Shown here piece after piece: positions 34,703-43,445 of a stretch of 64,000 nucleotides of DNA. This stretch comes from Listeria cossartiae subsp. cossartiae (GTDB lineage Bacteria; Bacillota; Bacilli; Lactobacillales; Listeriaceae), in the NCBI RefSeq assembly GCF_014224155.1, contig NZ_JAASUI010000001.1, positions 1,116,001 through 1,180,000 of the forward strand, given 5' to 3'. The notes beneath the pieces are model-generated. The model saw only the letters and a list, made by a program, of their open reading frames with translations. It searched no databases and was not told the DNA's origin. Every line of letters begins with the position of its first letter. Position 1 is the first letter of the stretch. A program made the position numbers and the translations under genes.

Positions 34703-36013
34703 TCATGGTGCAGGAACTGGATATACAGTCCACACATTATTTAATTCATCATATACAATTTTAATATGCGACTCACCTTTTGTTCCAACATTTTTTTCCG
34801 TATCTATTATTGCAGAATAAGATTTTTGCCCTTGACTTCCTAGGCCATTATCTTCAATTTTTTTGACTTTACCATTTTTCAATGCATCTTTTACTATCAA
34901 ATTAGCATCTTCAGGTGTTTCTGCATCAAACTTTCTTGCACGTTTTGCCGTAGAATTACGTAAATGCTTGTCTTTCACTACAAAGTCTTTAATATTAACA
35001 CTCAGCAGAAAATCAATTCTATTAATTTTCCTTCTTCTATCCAACCACTTCTTAGGAATCTTAATTTTTTTCCCTTTATACCCACCAGTTGTGTAGTAAA
35101 AGATAACGCCACTTATAATGCTAAATCCTTGCGCCTTACTTATCTCTTGCCCAGTAACCGGGTCTGTTCCATCTCTCACCGATTGAATAACCGCCTGCAA
35201 CAACTCGGCTTCTTCCTGCGCTTCATTGCTTTCATGCGGCATTTTCCCACCGAGCACGGAAGCATTGTACGCGTTCGTTGCTTCTACGTCTACTATACCA
35301 TTTTTCATTAACACCCACATTTGGCCACGGTATGTTTTTTGATATTCGTCAAAATTGAATGTTGTTTCGTTGTTTTTTAGTGCTTTTCCTAAGGCGTTTT
35401 GCATCCGGCTCACGGTGGTGAAATTCAGCTTGCTCATATCATAGGTGCCGGTTTTACTGTTAAATTGAATGTTCGACTGGAGTTCGCGAATGGTTTGCTG
35501 AATTCCTCGGACTAGATCGGTTAAATTATCAAAAAAACCGCCATGACTTTGTTCAAAAGCCAAGTATTTCTCTAAGATATTTTCTTGTTTGTAAGCGATA
35601 CTCAGCTGGGAACGATAACTCTGCATCTGCCCTTCTGTTCCGGTATTCATCCGCTGGGCTAGTGCCTCTTTTTTCGCTTCGATGCGATCAATCATTTTCC
35701 CGAGTTCGTATAAGCCGTCCGCATCAATTCTCGCATCAGCCGAACCGTCCACTTGTGCGTGGAAATCAGCTATATACTGCGCTAATCGTTCTTCGCTCTC
35801 ATTCATTGCTTCGATTATCGCATCACATAATGGGAAATAGGTCATTTGGTAATAATCTTTCGATGCATCAATTGCTTTCCCTTTTAAACTGCCGTCTTCG
35901 GTATAGTTGTTCACGGCGGTTTTGATGTCTTGGATATTTTTTCTTCCCGCTTCATTAGCTGTATGTAGTTGGTGCGCAAAGGTTTGTATTTCTCCGATGT
36001 CAATTCGGCTCAC
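34703..36013 (-). CDS. LXG-domain polymorphic toxin
   Basis: A 436-residue type VII (Esx/LXG) secreted toxin candidate. The N-terminal LXG domain (about residues 1-200) is helical and begins SRIDIGEIQTF, with the LxG element in SLKGKAIDASKDYY. A middle linker (about 170-330) leads to a variable C-terminal domain of roughly 100 residues, rich in Lys, with KDKHLRNS and ending IKIVYDELNNVWTVYPV. I cannot place that toxin domain in a family; a small nuclease fold is possible. The GTG at 36013 follows AAAGGA. The small partner genes usually upstream of LXG toxins are absent. Confidence 0.85.
   Translation of the reverse strand: MSRIDIGEIQTFAHQLHTANEAGRKNIQDIKTAVNNYTEDGSLKGKAIDASKDYYQMTYFPLCDAIIEAMNESEERLAQYIADFHAQVDGSADARIDADGLYELGKMIDRIEAKKEALAQRMNTGTEGQMQSYRSQLSIAYKQENILEKYLAFEQSHGGFFDNLTDLVRGIQQTIRELQSNIQFNSKTGTYDMSKLNFTTVSRMQNALGKALKNNETTFNFDEYQKTYRGQMWVLMKNGIVDVEATNAYNASVLGGKMPHESNEAQEEAELLQAVIQSVRDGTDPVTGQEISKAQGFSIISGVIFYYTTGGYKGKKIKIPKKWLDRRRKINRIDFLLSVNIKDFVVKDKHLRNSTAKRARKFDAETPEDANLIVKDALKNGKVKKIEDNGLGSQGQKSYSAIIDTEKNVGTKGESHIKIVYDELNNVWTVYPVPAP
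35415..35508. repeat. 94-bp segment inside the LXG gene, duplicated at 34172-34265
   Basis: Direct repeat of the linker-coding segment, with 6 substitutions and no gaps. The copies are 1,243 bp apart, in the same orientation. Confidence 0.9.
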
Positions 36014-36097
36014 TAAATATCAGTCCTTTATGTATTGACTTTAGTTGTAATTCCCGTTTCTTTAAATTTGTGAAAATAATAACAATGTCTCCTGCTA

Positions 36098-36106
36098 ATT
36101 ATAACA
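36098..36106 (-). promoter_or_regulatory. Extended -10 promoter of the LXG toxin gene
   Basis: On the minus strand TGTTATAAT (36106-36098) is a consensus extended -10, about 85 bp upstream of the toxin GTG. Confidence 0.45.
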
Positions 36107-36159
36107 AGAAAAAATAAAACACGTCTACTTTTATTACGTTATTTGTTCTATTTAATCAC

Positions 36160-36189
36160 AAAAGCCTTAATCACTATGATGATTAAGGC
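36160..36189 (-). terminator. Terminator after the LPXTG gene
   Basis: GCCTTAATCA/TGATTAAGGC form a perfect 10-bp stem with a 6-nt loop, followed on the minus strand by TTTT. Confidence 0.75.
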
Positions 36190-36200
36190 CAAATTGAAAC

Positions 36201-37487
36201 TTATTTCGCTCTTTTTCTTCTTGTGGTAAAGATATAAACTCCGCTGATTAACAAACTAACACCGATAATTAATGATAAATTATTTCCATTGTCGCCTGTT
36301 TTTGGTAACTCGATAGCAGTAGTAGTTTTCTCTGTTTGGTTTACAGTTTTAGTGGTGTTCTTTTTTGAACTATTTTTGCTTGGTACAGTTGGTGTGGCTG
36401 GTTTTACTGGGTTATCCGGATCTATTGGGGCAATAACATCGCTGTCTTTACTATACACGTAGTCCACTTCTTGGCTATCACTTGTAAATAAACCAGCGTG
36501 GTTACTTGGTGTTTTAGTTAATTTATAACCTTGAAAAGATTTAGCTTCTGTTTCAAAAGTTGCTCCGAGGTTTCCTGTTAATATGACTGGCTCAGCAAGT
36601 TGATTGCCATCAGTATCTTTATACGTTACGGTTACATCTTTTGCGATTTTCGCTGGGGTTGTTATTTTTTTATATTTGAAAATAACTGATTGTGGTTGGT
36701 TGGTGTATATTCCTGTTTGATTTGATGGCATTTGGCTTAGTTCGTAGCCGTCGATTTCTTTGGATTCTGCTTGGTAAGGAGCACCAATTTTGCCAGAAAG
36801 TGTTTGGACTGGGGCGATTGCTTCATTGCTGGCTTCGTCTATATATTCGATAGTCACGTTCTCTCCATTTGCGACTGTTTTTTCATAAATATAATTTACT
36901 TCTATCGTTGTTGTGTTTGTTGTGTATGTGCCAGTTGCGTTTGACGGTGTTTGTTTTACTTGATAGCCATCGATGGTTTTAGGAGATGTTGTATAGCTTT
37001 CACCGATTTTTCCGGACATTGTATCGGAAGTTGCGAGTGTTTGGTTTGCTTCATCGAGATAATTAACTTGTAATTTAGCTTTTTCGATTGCTGTAAAAGG
37101 ACCGGCTAATTTGTATGATTCTTGTCCTGGATAAGCAACAGGATCAAGTACAGTACCAGTGATAGTAAAATAGTTTAAAGTGTCTCCTGCTTCTAAAGTT
37201 TTGGGTAATTTGAGCCGGAAATTCACATCATTTTCAACGGTATAATCTGTAATATAAGATAGTTTATTGTTAAACAAAACGTAAGCTGCATTACCCGGAT
37301 AGTGCATGGGTATAACTTGCTGCAACTTTCCGGTAATATAATCATCCCCAATATAAAGTGGATCTACTTGAGGTTCTGGTAAATTTAGCGTTACCGGTGC
37401 TGCTTTTGCCGAAAAGGGATTAAAAGTAATACTTAGAATTGTTATAAATATAATGAAGATAAGTAAAGTTCTTTTTCTGTGCTTCAT
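36201..37487 (-). CDS. LPXTG cell-wall anchored protein with three MucBP repeats
   Basis: A 428-residue surface protein. The signal peptide (about residues 1-29, ending AKA-A) is followed by a unique N-terminal region and three MucBP-type repeats of about 65-75 residues, each with a G-x-x-G-x-x-[YF] element and DGY/QGY...TPSN or MPSN followed by a G-x-[YF] element. A Pro/Ser/Thr/Lys-rich stalk leads to the sortase A motif LPKTG, a hydrophobic segment and the tail RRKRAK. MucBP repeats bind mucins in other proteins; the role here is inferred. The ATG follows GCAGGAGG, with a TGCTAGAAT extended -10 at 37517-37525. Confidence 0.92.
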   Translation of the reverse strand: MKHRKRTLLIFIIFITILSITFNPFSAKAAPVTLNLPEPQVDPLYIGDDYITGKLQQVIPMHYPGNAAYVLFNNKLSYITDYTVENDVNFRLKLPKTLEAGDTLNYFTITGTVLDPVAYPGQESYKLAGPFTAIEKAKLQVNYLDEANQTLATSDTMSGKIGESYTTSPKTIDGYQVKQTPSNATGTYTTNTTTIEVNYIYEKTVANGENVTIEYIDEASNEAIAPVQTLSGKIGAPYQAESKEIDGYELSQMPSNQTGIYTNQPQSVIFKYKKITTPAKIAKDVTVTYKDTDGNQLAEPVILTGNLGATFETEAKSFQGYKLTKTPSNHAGLFTSDSQEVDYVYSKDSDVIAPIDPDNPVKPATPTVPSKNSSKKNTTKTVNQTEKTTTAIELPKTGDNGNNLSLIIGVSLLISGVYIFTTRRKRAK

Positions 37488-37516
37488 TGTGTCCTCCTGC
37501 TAGTTAGAATATTTAC

Positions 37517-37525
37517 ATTCTAGCA
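37517..37525 (-). promoter_or_regulatory. Extended -10 promoter of the LPXTG gene
   Basis: On the minus strand TGCTAGAAT (37525-37517) lies about 30 bp upstream of the ATG. Confidence 0.5.
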
Positions 37526-37611
37526 TCAAAATAGTTTTAATACTTTTTTTGTCAGTATTTTCGAAAAAAAGTTTGTATTTAGTTCACAGAAAGGACAAAT
37601 GCGAAAATGAT

Positions 37612-37650
37612 AAAAAGCTAAAATCATCGAGCAACTGATTTTAGCTTTTT
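37612..37650. terminator. Terminator downstream of the thiolase gene
   Basis: AAAAAGCTAAAATCA and TGATTTTAGCTTTTT form a perfect 15-bp stem with a 9-nt loop. A- and T-rich flanks allow use in the leftward direction. Confidence 0.85.
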
Positions 37651-37673
37651 ATTACTATTAAAATGTAGTATTA

Positions 37674-38843
37674 TCAAGCTCTTTCAACGATAATTGCAAT
37701 TCCAATTCCGCCGCCAATACATAAGGAAGCTACTCCGATATGCTTGTTTTCTTGTTTTAACTCATTTAATAAGGAGGCAATAATGCGTGCTCCAGATGCT
37801 CCGATAGGATGACCTAGTGCAATTGCGCCACCGTAAATATTAAGTTTCTCTTCTGGAATTTTTAAATCACGAGCTACTGCAACAGATTGTGAGGCAAAAG
37901 CTTCATTTAAATGGAATAAATCAATTTCGTCAATGGTGTATCCGCCTTTTGCTAAAGCTTCATTCACTGCGTAGTATGGCGCATAGCCCATGATAGCAGG
38001 ATCAACACCGATTTCAGAGGTGACTTTAATTGTCGCGATATAAGGAATGTTTTCAGCAATTGCTTTTTCCTTCGACATTAAAATAATAGCAGAAGCTCCG
38101 TCGTTTATACCAGAAGCATTGCCGGCTGTGACCGTTCCGTCTTCTTTAAATACGCTTTTCAATGTAGCTAGTTTTTCTAAAGTAGAATTAGCGCGGATTG
38201 TTTCATCTGCTTCGAAAAGCGAGCCATCCGGAAGTTCTACTGGGATAATTTCTTCGCTAAAAAGATTTTTTTCTTGTGCGCTTGCGGCTTTCATTTGTGA
38301 GTTGTGAGCGAATTTGTCTTGTTCTTCTCGCGATACGGAGAATTTTTCAGCAACATTTTCTGCTGTAATTCCCATGTGGTATTCGCCGTAAACATCTGTA
38401 AGGCCGTCAATTAACATGCTGTTTCTTAAATCTTTAGCATTGATTTCTTCACCAACTAGTTCGGGACTTAGTAATAGCGGGGCTTGGGACATGTTTTCGG
38501 TCCCTCCTACTGCTACGATATCCGCCTCGCCTAGTTGAATTGCTTGTCTGCCAAGCATGATTGATTTTAAACCAGAGCCACACACTTCATTGATAGTGAC
38601 ACCGGGGACTTTATAAGGAATTCCTGCTTTAATAGCGACTTGTCTAGCTACGTTTTGACCAAGACCGGCTTGTAATACATTACCGAAAATAACTTGATCT
38701 ACGCGGTCTGGAGCGATGTTGGCTCTTTCTAAAACGCCTTTTAGAGCGGTAGCGCCAAGGTCTACTGCACTGATGTCTTTCAAACTGCCACCGAATTTTC
38801 CAATTGGTGTTCTAACTGCATCTATTATAACTACTTCGTTCAT
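37674..38843 (-). CDS. Acetyl-CoA C-acetyltransferase (thiolase)
   Basis: A 389-residue thiolase that condenses two acetyl-CoA to acetoacetyl-CoA. The acyl-accepting Cys88 lies in NEVCGSGLKS. The motifs NEAFASQ, GHPIGASGAR and C-terminal CIGGGIG supply the remaining active-site residues. It is divergent from the HMG-CoA synthase gene and so probably feeds the mevalonate pathway, although acetoacetyl-CoA can serve other uses. The ATG follows AAAGGAG. Confidence 0.96.
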   Translation of the reverse strand: MNEVVIIDAVRTPIGKFGGSLKDISAVDLGATALKGVLERANIAPDRVDQVIFGNVLQAGLGQNVARQVAIKAGIPYKVPGVTINEVCGSGLKSIMLGRQAIQLGEADIVAVGGTENMSQAPLLLSPELVGEEINAKDLRNSMLIDGLTDVYGEYHMGITAENVAEKFSVSREEQDKFAHNSQMKAASAQEKNLFSEEIIPVELPDGSLFEADETIRANSTLEKLATLKSVFKEDGTVTAGNASGINDGASAIILMSKEKAIAENIPYIATIKVTSEIGVDPAIMGYAPYYAVNEALAKGGYTIDEIDLFHLNEAFASQSVAVARDLKIPEEKLNIYGGAIALGHPIGASGARIIASLLNELKQENKHIGVASLCIGGGIGIAIIVERA

Positions 38844-38873
38844 AGCAATCTCCTTTAAATGTAATCTACTCGT

Positions 38874-38882
38874 ATTATATCA
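38874..38882 (-). promoter_or_regulatory. Extended -10 promoter of the thiolase gene
   Basis: On the minus strand TGATATAAT (38882-38874) is a perfect extended -10. Confidence 0.55.
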
Positions 38883-38921
38883 TGAAACTTGCTAAAAACT
38901 CACTAGATTAAGCCCAATGTA

Positions 38922-38950
38922 TTGTATTTTATGCATTTTTCTACTAAAAT
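38922..38950 (+). promoter_or_regulatory. Promoter of mvaS
   Basis: TTGTAT (38922-38927) and TAAAAT (38945-38950) are 17 bp apart. Confidence 0.65.
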
Positions 38951-38992
38951 TAGAGTACTTACAAATAAAATATAAAGGACTTGAGTGTACAT

Positions 38993-40159
38993 ATGAAAAT
39001 TGGAATTGATAAAATAGGTTTTTATACTCCTGCATTTTATGTTGATATGACAGAACTTGCTGAAGCTAGAAATATTGACCCGAATAAATTTACTATTGGT
39101 ATTGGCCAAGATAAAATGGCTTTTGCCCCTATTACGCAAGATTCCGTAACAATGGGCGCCAACGCAGCTTTGCAAATTTTAGATGAAGCTGATTTGAAAA
39201 AAATTGATTTAGTTATTTTAGCGACAGAATCGGGAATTGATGAATCGAAAGCTGGTGCAGTTTATATTCACCGTTTACTTGGTATTCAGCCGTTCTCTCG
39301 TGCTATCGAAATAAAAGAAGCTTGTTACGGAGCTACTGCTGGGATTAATTTAGCGAAAGATTATGTCGCGAAACATCCGGATAGCAAAGTGCTTGTTATT
39401 GGTTCGGATATTGCTCGTTACGGCCTTGCAACTGGCGGCGAAGCAACTCAAGGAGCTGGTGCGGTTGCGATGGTTATTGCAGCTAATCCGCGCTGTGTGA
39501 CGCTTGAAGATGATAATGTGTTCTATACAGAAGATATTATGGATTTCTGGCGCCCAGTTTACTCCGAATACGCATGTGTGGAAGGTAAATATTCGACAGA
39601 ACAATACATCCACTTCTTCCAAACTATTTGGGAAAAGTATTCAGCGAAATTTGGTAAGAATTTAGCAGATTTTGCAGCTATTTGTTTCCACTTACCATAT
39701 ACAAAAATGGGGAAAAAAGCGTTAGATACTATTATTGAAACGGCTCCAAGTGAAGTTCAAGAAAGATTGCTGGAAAATTATCGTCTAAGTACGCTTTATA
39801 GCCGTAATGTCGGTAATATTTACACAGGTTCGCTTTATTTAAGCTTTATTTCCTTGCTAGATAATCAAGCAGATTTACAAGCAGATGACAAAATTGGCTT
39901 CTTTAGCTATGGTTCTGGTGCTGTTGGTGAGTTTTTCCACGGTGTGCTTCAACCGGACTATAAAAAATATATCCGTAAAGACGAACATGCGGAATTATTA
40001 GCGAATCGTACGAAACTAGCTATTCCAGATTATGAAACGAAATTTAAACAACAATTGCCAAAAGATGGTTCTACTTTCGAAGTCGATCCAGCTAGCGACC
40101 CGGCAGCGATTGTATTAACTGGCATTCAAGACCACAAACGTCAATATATCAAAAAATAA
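38993..40159 (+). CDS. mvaS: Hydroxymethylglutaryl-CoA synthase
   Basis: A 388-residue enzyme condensing acetyl-CoA and acetoacetyl-CoA to HMG-CoA, the second step of mevalonate synthesis. The nucleophile Cys111 is in EIKEACYGATAG and the catalytic His is in CFHLPYTKMG, as in the staphylococcal enzyme of the same length. The ATG at 38993 is chosen for length and homology; AAAGGA is 13 nt upstream, rather far, and a TTG at 38981 is too close to it. A terminator follows. Confidence 0.96.
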   Translation: MKIGIDKIGFYTPAFYVDMTELAEARNIDPNKFTIGIGQDKMAFAPITQDSVTMGANAALQILDEADLKKIDLVILATESGIDESKAGAVYIHRLLGIQPFSRAIEIKEACYGATAGINLAKDYVAKHPDSKVLVIGSDIARYGLATGGEATQGAGAVAMVIAANPRCVTLEDDNVFYTEDIMDFWRPVYSEYACVEGKYSTEQYIHFFQTIWEKYSAKFGKNLADFAAICFHLPYTKMGKKALDTIIETAPSEVQERLLENYRLSTLYSRNVGNIYTGSLYLSFISLLDNQADLQADDKIGFFSYGSGAVGEFFHGVLQPDYKKYIRKDEHAELLANRTKLAIPDYETKFKQQLPKDGSTFEVDPASDPAAIVLTGIQDHKRQYIKK

Positions 40160-40162
40160 TCA

Positions 40163-40197
40163 AAAAACCGACTAGGCTAAATTAGCTAGTCGGTTTT
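40163..40197. terminator. Bidirectional terminator between mvaS and the VanZ-like gene
   Basis: AAAACCGACTAG/CTAGTCGGTTTT with inner CTAA/TTAG pairing. It reaches into the end of the convergent gene. Confidence 0.85.
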
Positions 40198-40781
40198 ACT
40201 TTGAGTTGTTTAAATTTTCTTGGGGACAAAAAACGAATCACGATGTACCCAAGCATAATTCCGCATACATTGAGGAAAACATCTCCGGTATCAAAGAACC
40301 CCACGTGCATGATGTACTGTGCCCCTTCCACCGCGAAAATCAACATTCCAGCTGATACTAATGCCGTGAAAAAGCCTAATTTCTTTAATAAAAAGCCAAT
40401 TGGTACAAAAGCTAATACATTTCCCACAATAATGACCCGTAAATTACCAGATAAAAATGTATCAACAAATCCAAAGGTGTCACTTGAAAATCCTTGTGTG
40501 TCAGAAGCTTTGCCGAATAATAAACAAAGTAGAATACTGAAATAAATAATGTAACAAAATACGAGCAATGCTTTATTTATTTTCCAGTTTACTAATTGTA
40601 CAGCAACAAAATAAAGTAAAATCGCCGTGATGCCAACCGTAATGTAGCCCATATGACTAACTGTGGCCATTACGTGCTTTAAGTAAAAATAAAGCCATCC
40701 CTGGAACCAGGAAAAATACATCGTTACTGCAGCAAATAGCGAAATGATTGGTAAAACAAGAATTATAAAGTATCTTTTCAT
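40182..40781 (-). CDS. VanZ-like membrane protein
   Basis: A 199-residue protein with about five membrane segments and a VanZ-family core including NLRVIIVGNVLAFVPIGFLL and a later GDVFLNVCGIMLGYIV. VanZ proteins are linked to low-level teicoplanin resistance in enterococci, but most family members, including this one, have no known role. The ATG follows AAAGGAGGAGA. It is 70 bp downstream of the transporter gene and may share its transcript. Confidence 0.88.
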   Translation of the reverse strand: MKRYFIILVLPIISLFAAVTMYFSWFQGWLYFYLKHVMATVSHMGYITVGITAILLYFVAVQLVNWKINKALLVFCYIIYFSILLCLLFGKASDTQGFSSDTFGFVDTFLSGNLRVIIVGNVLAFVPIGFLLKKLGFFTALVSAGMLIFAVEGAQYIMHVGFFDTGDVFLNVCGIMLGYIVIRFLSPRKFKQLKVKPTS

Positions 40782-40850
40782 CCTGGTCTCCTCCTTTTCA
40801 AAGGCTAACTCAAGGATAACACTCGAAAATAAGGACTTTCTTAAAAGGAT

Positions 40851-42095
40851 TTAAAGATTTTCTAAGTTTTTCTCTTTGACGAATAAAAACAGAATGCCGC
40901 CAACGAGGAAAAGGACGATCAAACTTGCGACCCCGTATTGCGTTTTTCCTGTGATTTGTGTGATTACCCCCATAAGTGCCGGCCCCATAATTGCTGAAAA
41001 TTTCCCGAAAATATTATAAAAACCGTAAAATTCATTGGAGCGTTTTTTAGGAATAATTTTTCCGAAGAAAGAACGACTTAATGCTTGAATCCCACCTTGC
41101 GAAGTTCCGACCAACATTGCTAAAATCCAGAAATCGAGCGCAGACTTCATGAATACAGCATAAACACAAATAATAATATAGACAAATATTGCTGTGAAAA
41201 TAAGCGGCTTCGCACTGAATCGTTTGGCTAAATAGCCGTACAATAATGTAAATGGGAATGCAACTAGTTGGGTCATTAAAAGAATTAGGATGAGTGTTGT
41301 TTGCGAAATGCCAAGGTCAATCCCGTAAGATGTCGCCATCCGGAAAATCGTATCCACCCCGTCTATGTAGAAAAAATAAGCAATTAAGAAAATAACAATA
41401 TTTTTATGCTCGCTAATATGACTTATCGTATGAAATAATCGTTTGAAACTTGTGCGCACAGGATTCTTCACCGCTGGAATATAGTGGATTTGATGAACAT
41501 TTTTCCACATCGGAATCGTGAAAAATAGCCACCAAAGCGCCGTCATCACAAAGCCAATATTAACGAGCGCCACATCACTAATCGGTAAAATCCCTGTTGC
41601 TTGAAAAATAATGAAAATAATAAAAGGAATGCAACTACCTAAATAACCATACGCATAGCCAGCAGATGATACTTTATCCATCCGATCATTCGTTGTTACA
41701 TCAATTAAAAACGCATCATAAAATATATTTGCGCCAGAAAAACCAATTAACGATAGCACATAAAACCCAAGTAGCAAAAGCCAAGCATCCGTTGGTATAA
41801 AAATTAATAAAAAAGTAAAAGCAATCCCAATGGCCGTGAAAATGCCGAAAAACCGTTTCTTGAAAAATTGATAATCAGCTATTGTTCCAAGTATTGGCGC
41901 AAGTAACGAAATAAGTAACGTCCCAATCGAGTTTGCATAGCCCCAATAAGCCGTCGAAGTTGTGTCCGCAATCCCAGCATTCGCTGCCACCCCTTTGAAA
42001 TAAATTGGTAAAATCGCCGTTGTTATCATGATTGAATAAGCGGAATTCGCCCAATCTTGAAAAATCCAACTTTTCTCCTCTTTTGTATATGCCAA
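40851..42095 (-). CDS. UMF1-family MFS transporter (YxiO-like)
   Basis: A 414-residue, about twelve-segment membrane protein. The N-terminal signature SWIFQDWANSAYSIMITTAI and the GAPILGTIADY-like element (LAPILGTIADYQ) are those of the UMF1/Atg22-like family. The substrate is unknown. The TTG at 42095 has GGGGAG 8 nt upstream. It follows the phosphodiesterase gene by 18 nt, so the two are probably co-transcribed. Confidence 0.88.
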   Translation of the reverse strand: MAYTKEEKSWIFQDWANSAYSIMITTAILPIYFKGVAANAGIADTTSTAYWGYANSIGTLLISLLAPILGTIADYQFFKKRFFGIFTAIGIAFTFLLIFIPTDAWLLLLGFYVLSLIGFSGANIFYDAFLIDVTTNDRMDKVSSAGYAYGYLGSCIPFIIFIIFQATGILPISDVALVNIGFVMTALWWLFFTIPMWKNVHQIHYIPAVKNPVRTSFKRLFHTISHISEHKNIVIFLIAYFFYIDGVDTIFRMATSYGIDLGISQTTLILILLMTQLVAFPFTLLYGYLAKRFSAKPLIFTAIFVYIIICVYAVFMKSALDFWILAMLVGTSQGGIQALSRSFFGKIIPKKRSNEFYGFYNIFGKFSAIMGPALMGVITQITGKTQYGVASLIVLFLVGGILFLFVKEKNLENL

Positions 42096-42113
42096 GTGTG
42101 TTTCTCCCCTTTT

Positions 42114-43382
42114 CTATTCGAATAGCACTTCTATCACTTTGCCAGCAGTATCAGGAAATTGTAAACCTAAAATCTTGGCAAATGTAGGAGCTTCATCCAC
42201 TAAGTGTGCACTTGTGATTTTTTCGCCTTTTTTAATGCCTGGTCCGTTGAAAATAATCGTCGTTTTGTAATCTGGTTTATGAGGTGAATAACCGTGGACT
42301 GCTTTATAGTAGCCCGGTTTTCCAAGCATTTCCGCGGTCACCTCTTCGTATAACGGCCCGTATAAGTCATCCATAAAATAGTAACCGGCCTTCCCTTCTA
42401 CCATCAAAGTCGCGTTATTATCTGCGCCACGTCGCGTAATTTCATCTGCTGTTAAGACTTCTTCTATTTCGGTCATGTTTTGAAGTAATTGCTGAATTTC
42501 TTTTGTGTGCAAATCACTTTTTGTATAGATATAACAGGATCCATCGCAGCTTTTGGCGTACACTTCCCAGTCAGTAATCTTCTCTTCCACTACTGTCAGC
42601 CACCCTTTTTCGGCAAAAAGTACATTTAAACGGATGGCATGGGTTACATTGATTTGATAATGATCTCCAAGAATAGCGAAAACAGTATTTTCGTAGATTC
42701 CGGCGTCTTTGGTGGCTTGGATAATCTCAGCTAAGCGGTTATCATGCCTTTTTAACGCTGCTTTTGCTTCTGGTGAATTGACTCCGTGCGCATGCCGCAT
42801 ACTATCCATATCAACCAAATGTGTTAATAGCAAGGTTGGCTTTTTCGTTTTGATCGTATCAACGACGCTCGCTGTCAAAAATATATCTAAATCAGGTTGA
42901 TTAATCCCTTTTCGTAAATGGCCAAATTTTCGGTCCATATCGATTAAAAATAATGGCGAGCTCGCGTGAAGTGATACCATCATTTGCGTTAACCAAAAAC
43001 GGTTCGGGAAAATTTCGGCTATATTATAATCAATGCCACTTTTTGCGGCAACAGGCCATAAAAATGCGGCGGTTGTCATCCCGTGCTCTTTCGCTAAATC
43101 GTAAAGCGTCGGAACTTGAATAGCTTTTTTATACCAATACCAATCAGGAGAATCCTTTTCGGGTTGGATTTTTGTATTGTTAACGATGCCATGCGTTGCG
43201 GGATAATGCCCTGTGATAATACTCGTATGTGCTGGATAGGTCAGTGATGGATAAATGGTTTCTACTTCCTGAATATGAGTTCCAGTTTCAATTAATTCTC
43301 GTAAAACTGGTAAGTCCGCTGTGTCTTTTAAATCAAGCGCCCCAAGTGCATCTAATGAAATCACGAAAAGATGTTTTTTCAT
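42114..43382 (-). CDS. Alkaline phosphatase-superfamily nucleotide pyrophosphatase/phosphodiesterase
   Basis: A 422-residue enzyme of the ENPP-like branch. The metal-binding ISLDAL near the N-terminus, the nucleophile region YPSLTYPAHTSIITG (Thr in LTYPAHTS), LVDMDSMRHAHG and LGDHYQINV supply the expected metal ligands, and HGYSPHKP lies near the end. No signal peptide is visible, so it appears cytoplasmic. The substrate is not known. The ATG at 43382 is supported by AAAGGGGAG. A terminator-like hairpin lies just before this site. Confidence 0.87.
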   Translation of the reverse strand: MKKHLFVISLDALGALDLKDTADLPVLRELIETGTHIQEVETIYPSLTYPAHTSIITGHYPATHGIVNNTKIQPEKDSPDWYWYKKAIQVPTLYDLAKEHGMTTAAFLWPVAAKSGIDYNIAEIFPNRFWLTQMMVSLHASSPLFLIDMDRKFGHLRKGINQPDLDIFLTASVVDTIKTKKPTLLLTHLVDMDSMRHAHGVNSPEAKAALKRHDNRLAEIIQATKDAGIYENTVFAILGDHYQINVTHAIRLNVLFAEKGWLTVVEEKITDWEVYAKSCDGSCYIYTKSDLHTKEIQQLLQNMTEIEEVLTADEITRRGADNNATLMVEGKAGYYFMDDLYGPLYEEVTAEMLGKPGYYKAVHGYSPHKPDYKTTIIFNGPGIKKGEKITSAHLVDEAPTFAKILGLQFPDTAGKVIEVLFE

Positions 43383-43398
43383 TATTTTCTCCCCTTTC

Positions 43399-43440
43399 AA
43401 AAAAACAGGGATTTTCCAGCTAATCTGGAAGAACCCCTGT
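43399..43440 (-). terminator. Terminator/attenuator between the AI-2E-family gene and the phosphodiesterase gene
   Basis: On the minus strand CAGGGGTTCTTCCAG and CTGGAAAATCCCTG flank ATTAG and are followed by T7. The ribosome-binding site of the next gene starts right after the T-run. Confidence 0.8.
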
Positions 43441-43445
43441 GTAAA

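Noticed and set aside
38844-38992. PrfA box between the thiolase gene and mvaS
   Set aside because: No TTAACANNTGTTAA-like palindrome is present; only ordinary promoters were found.
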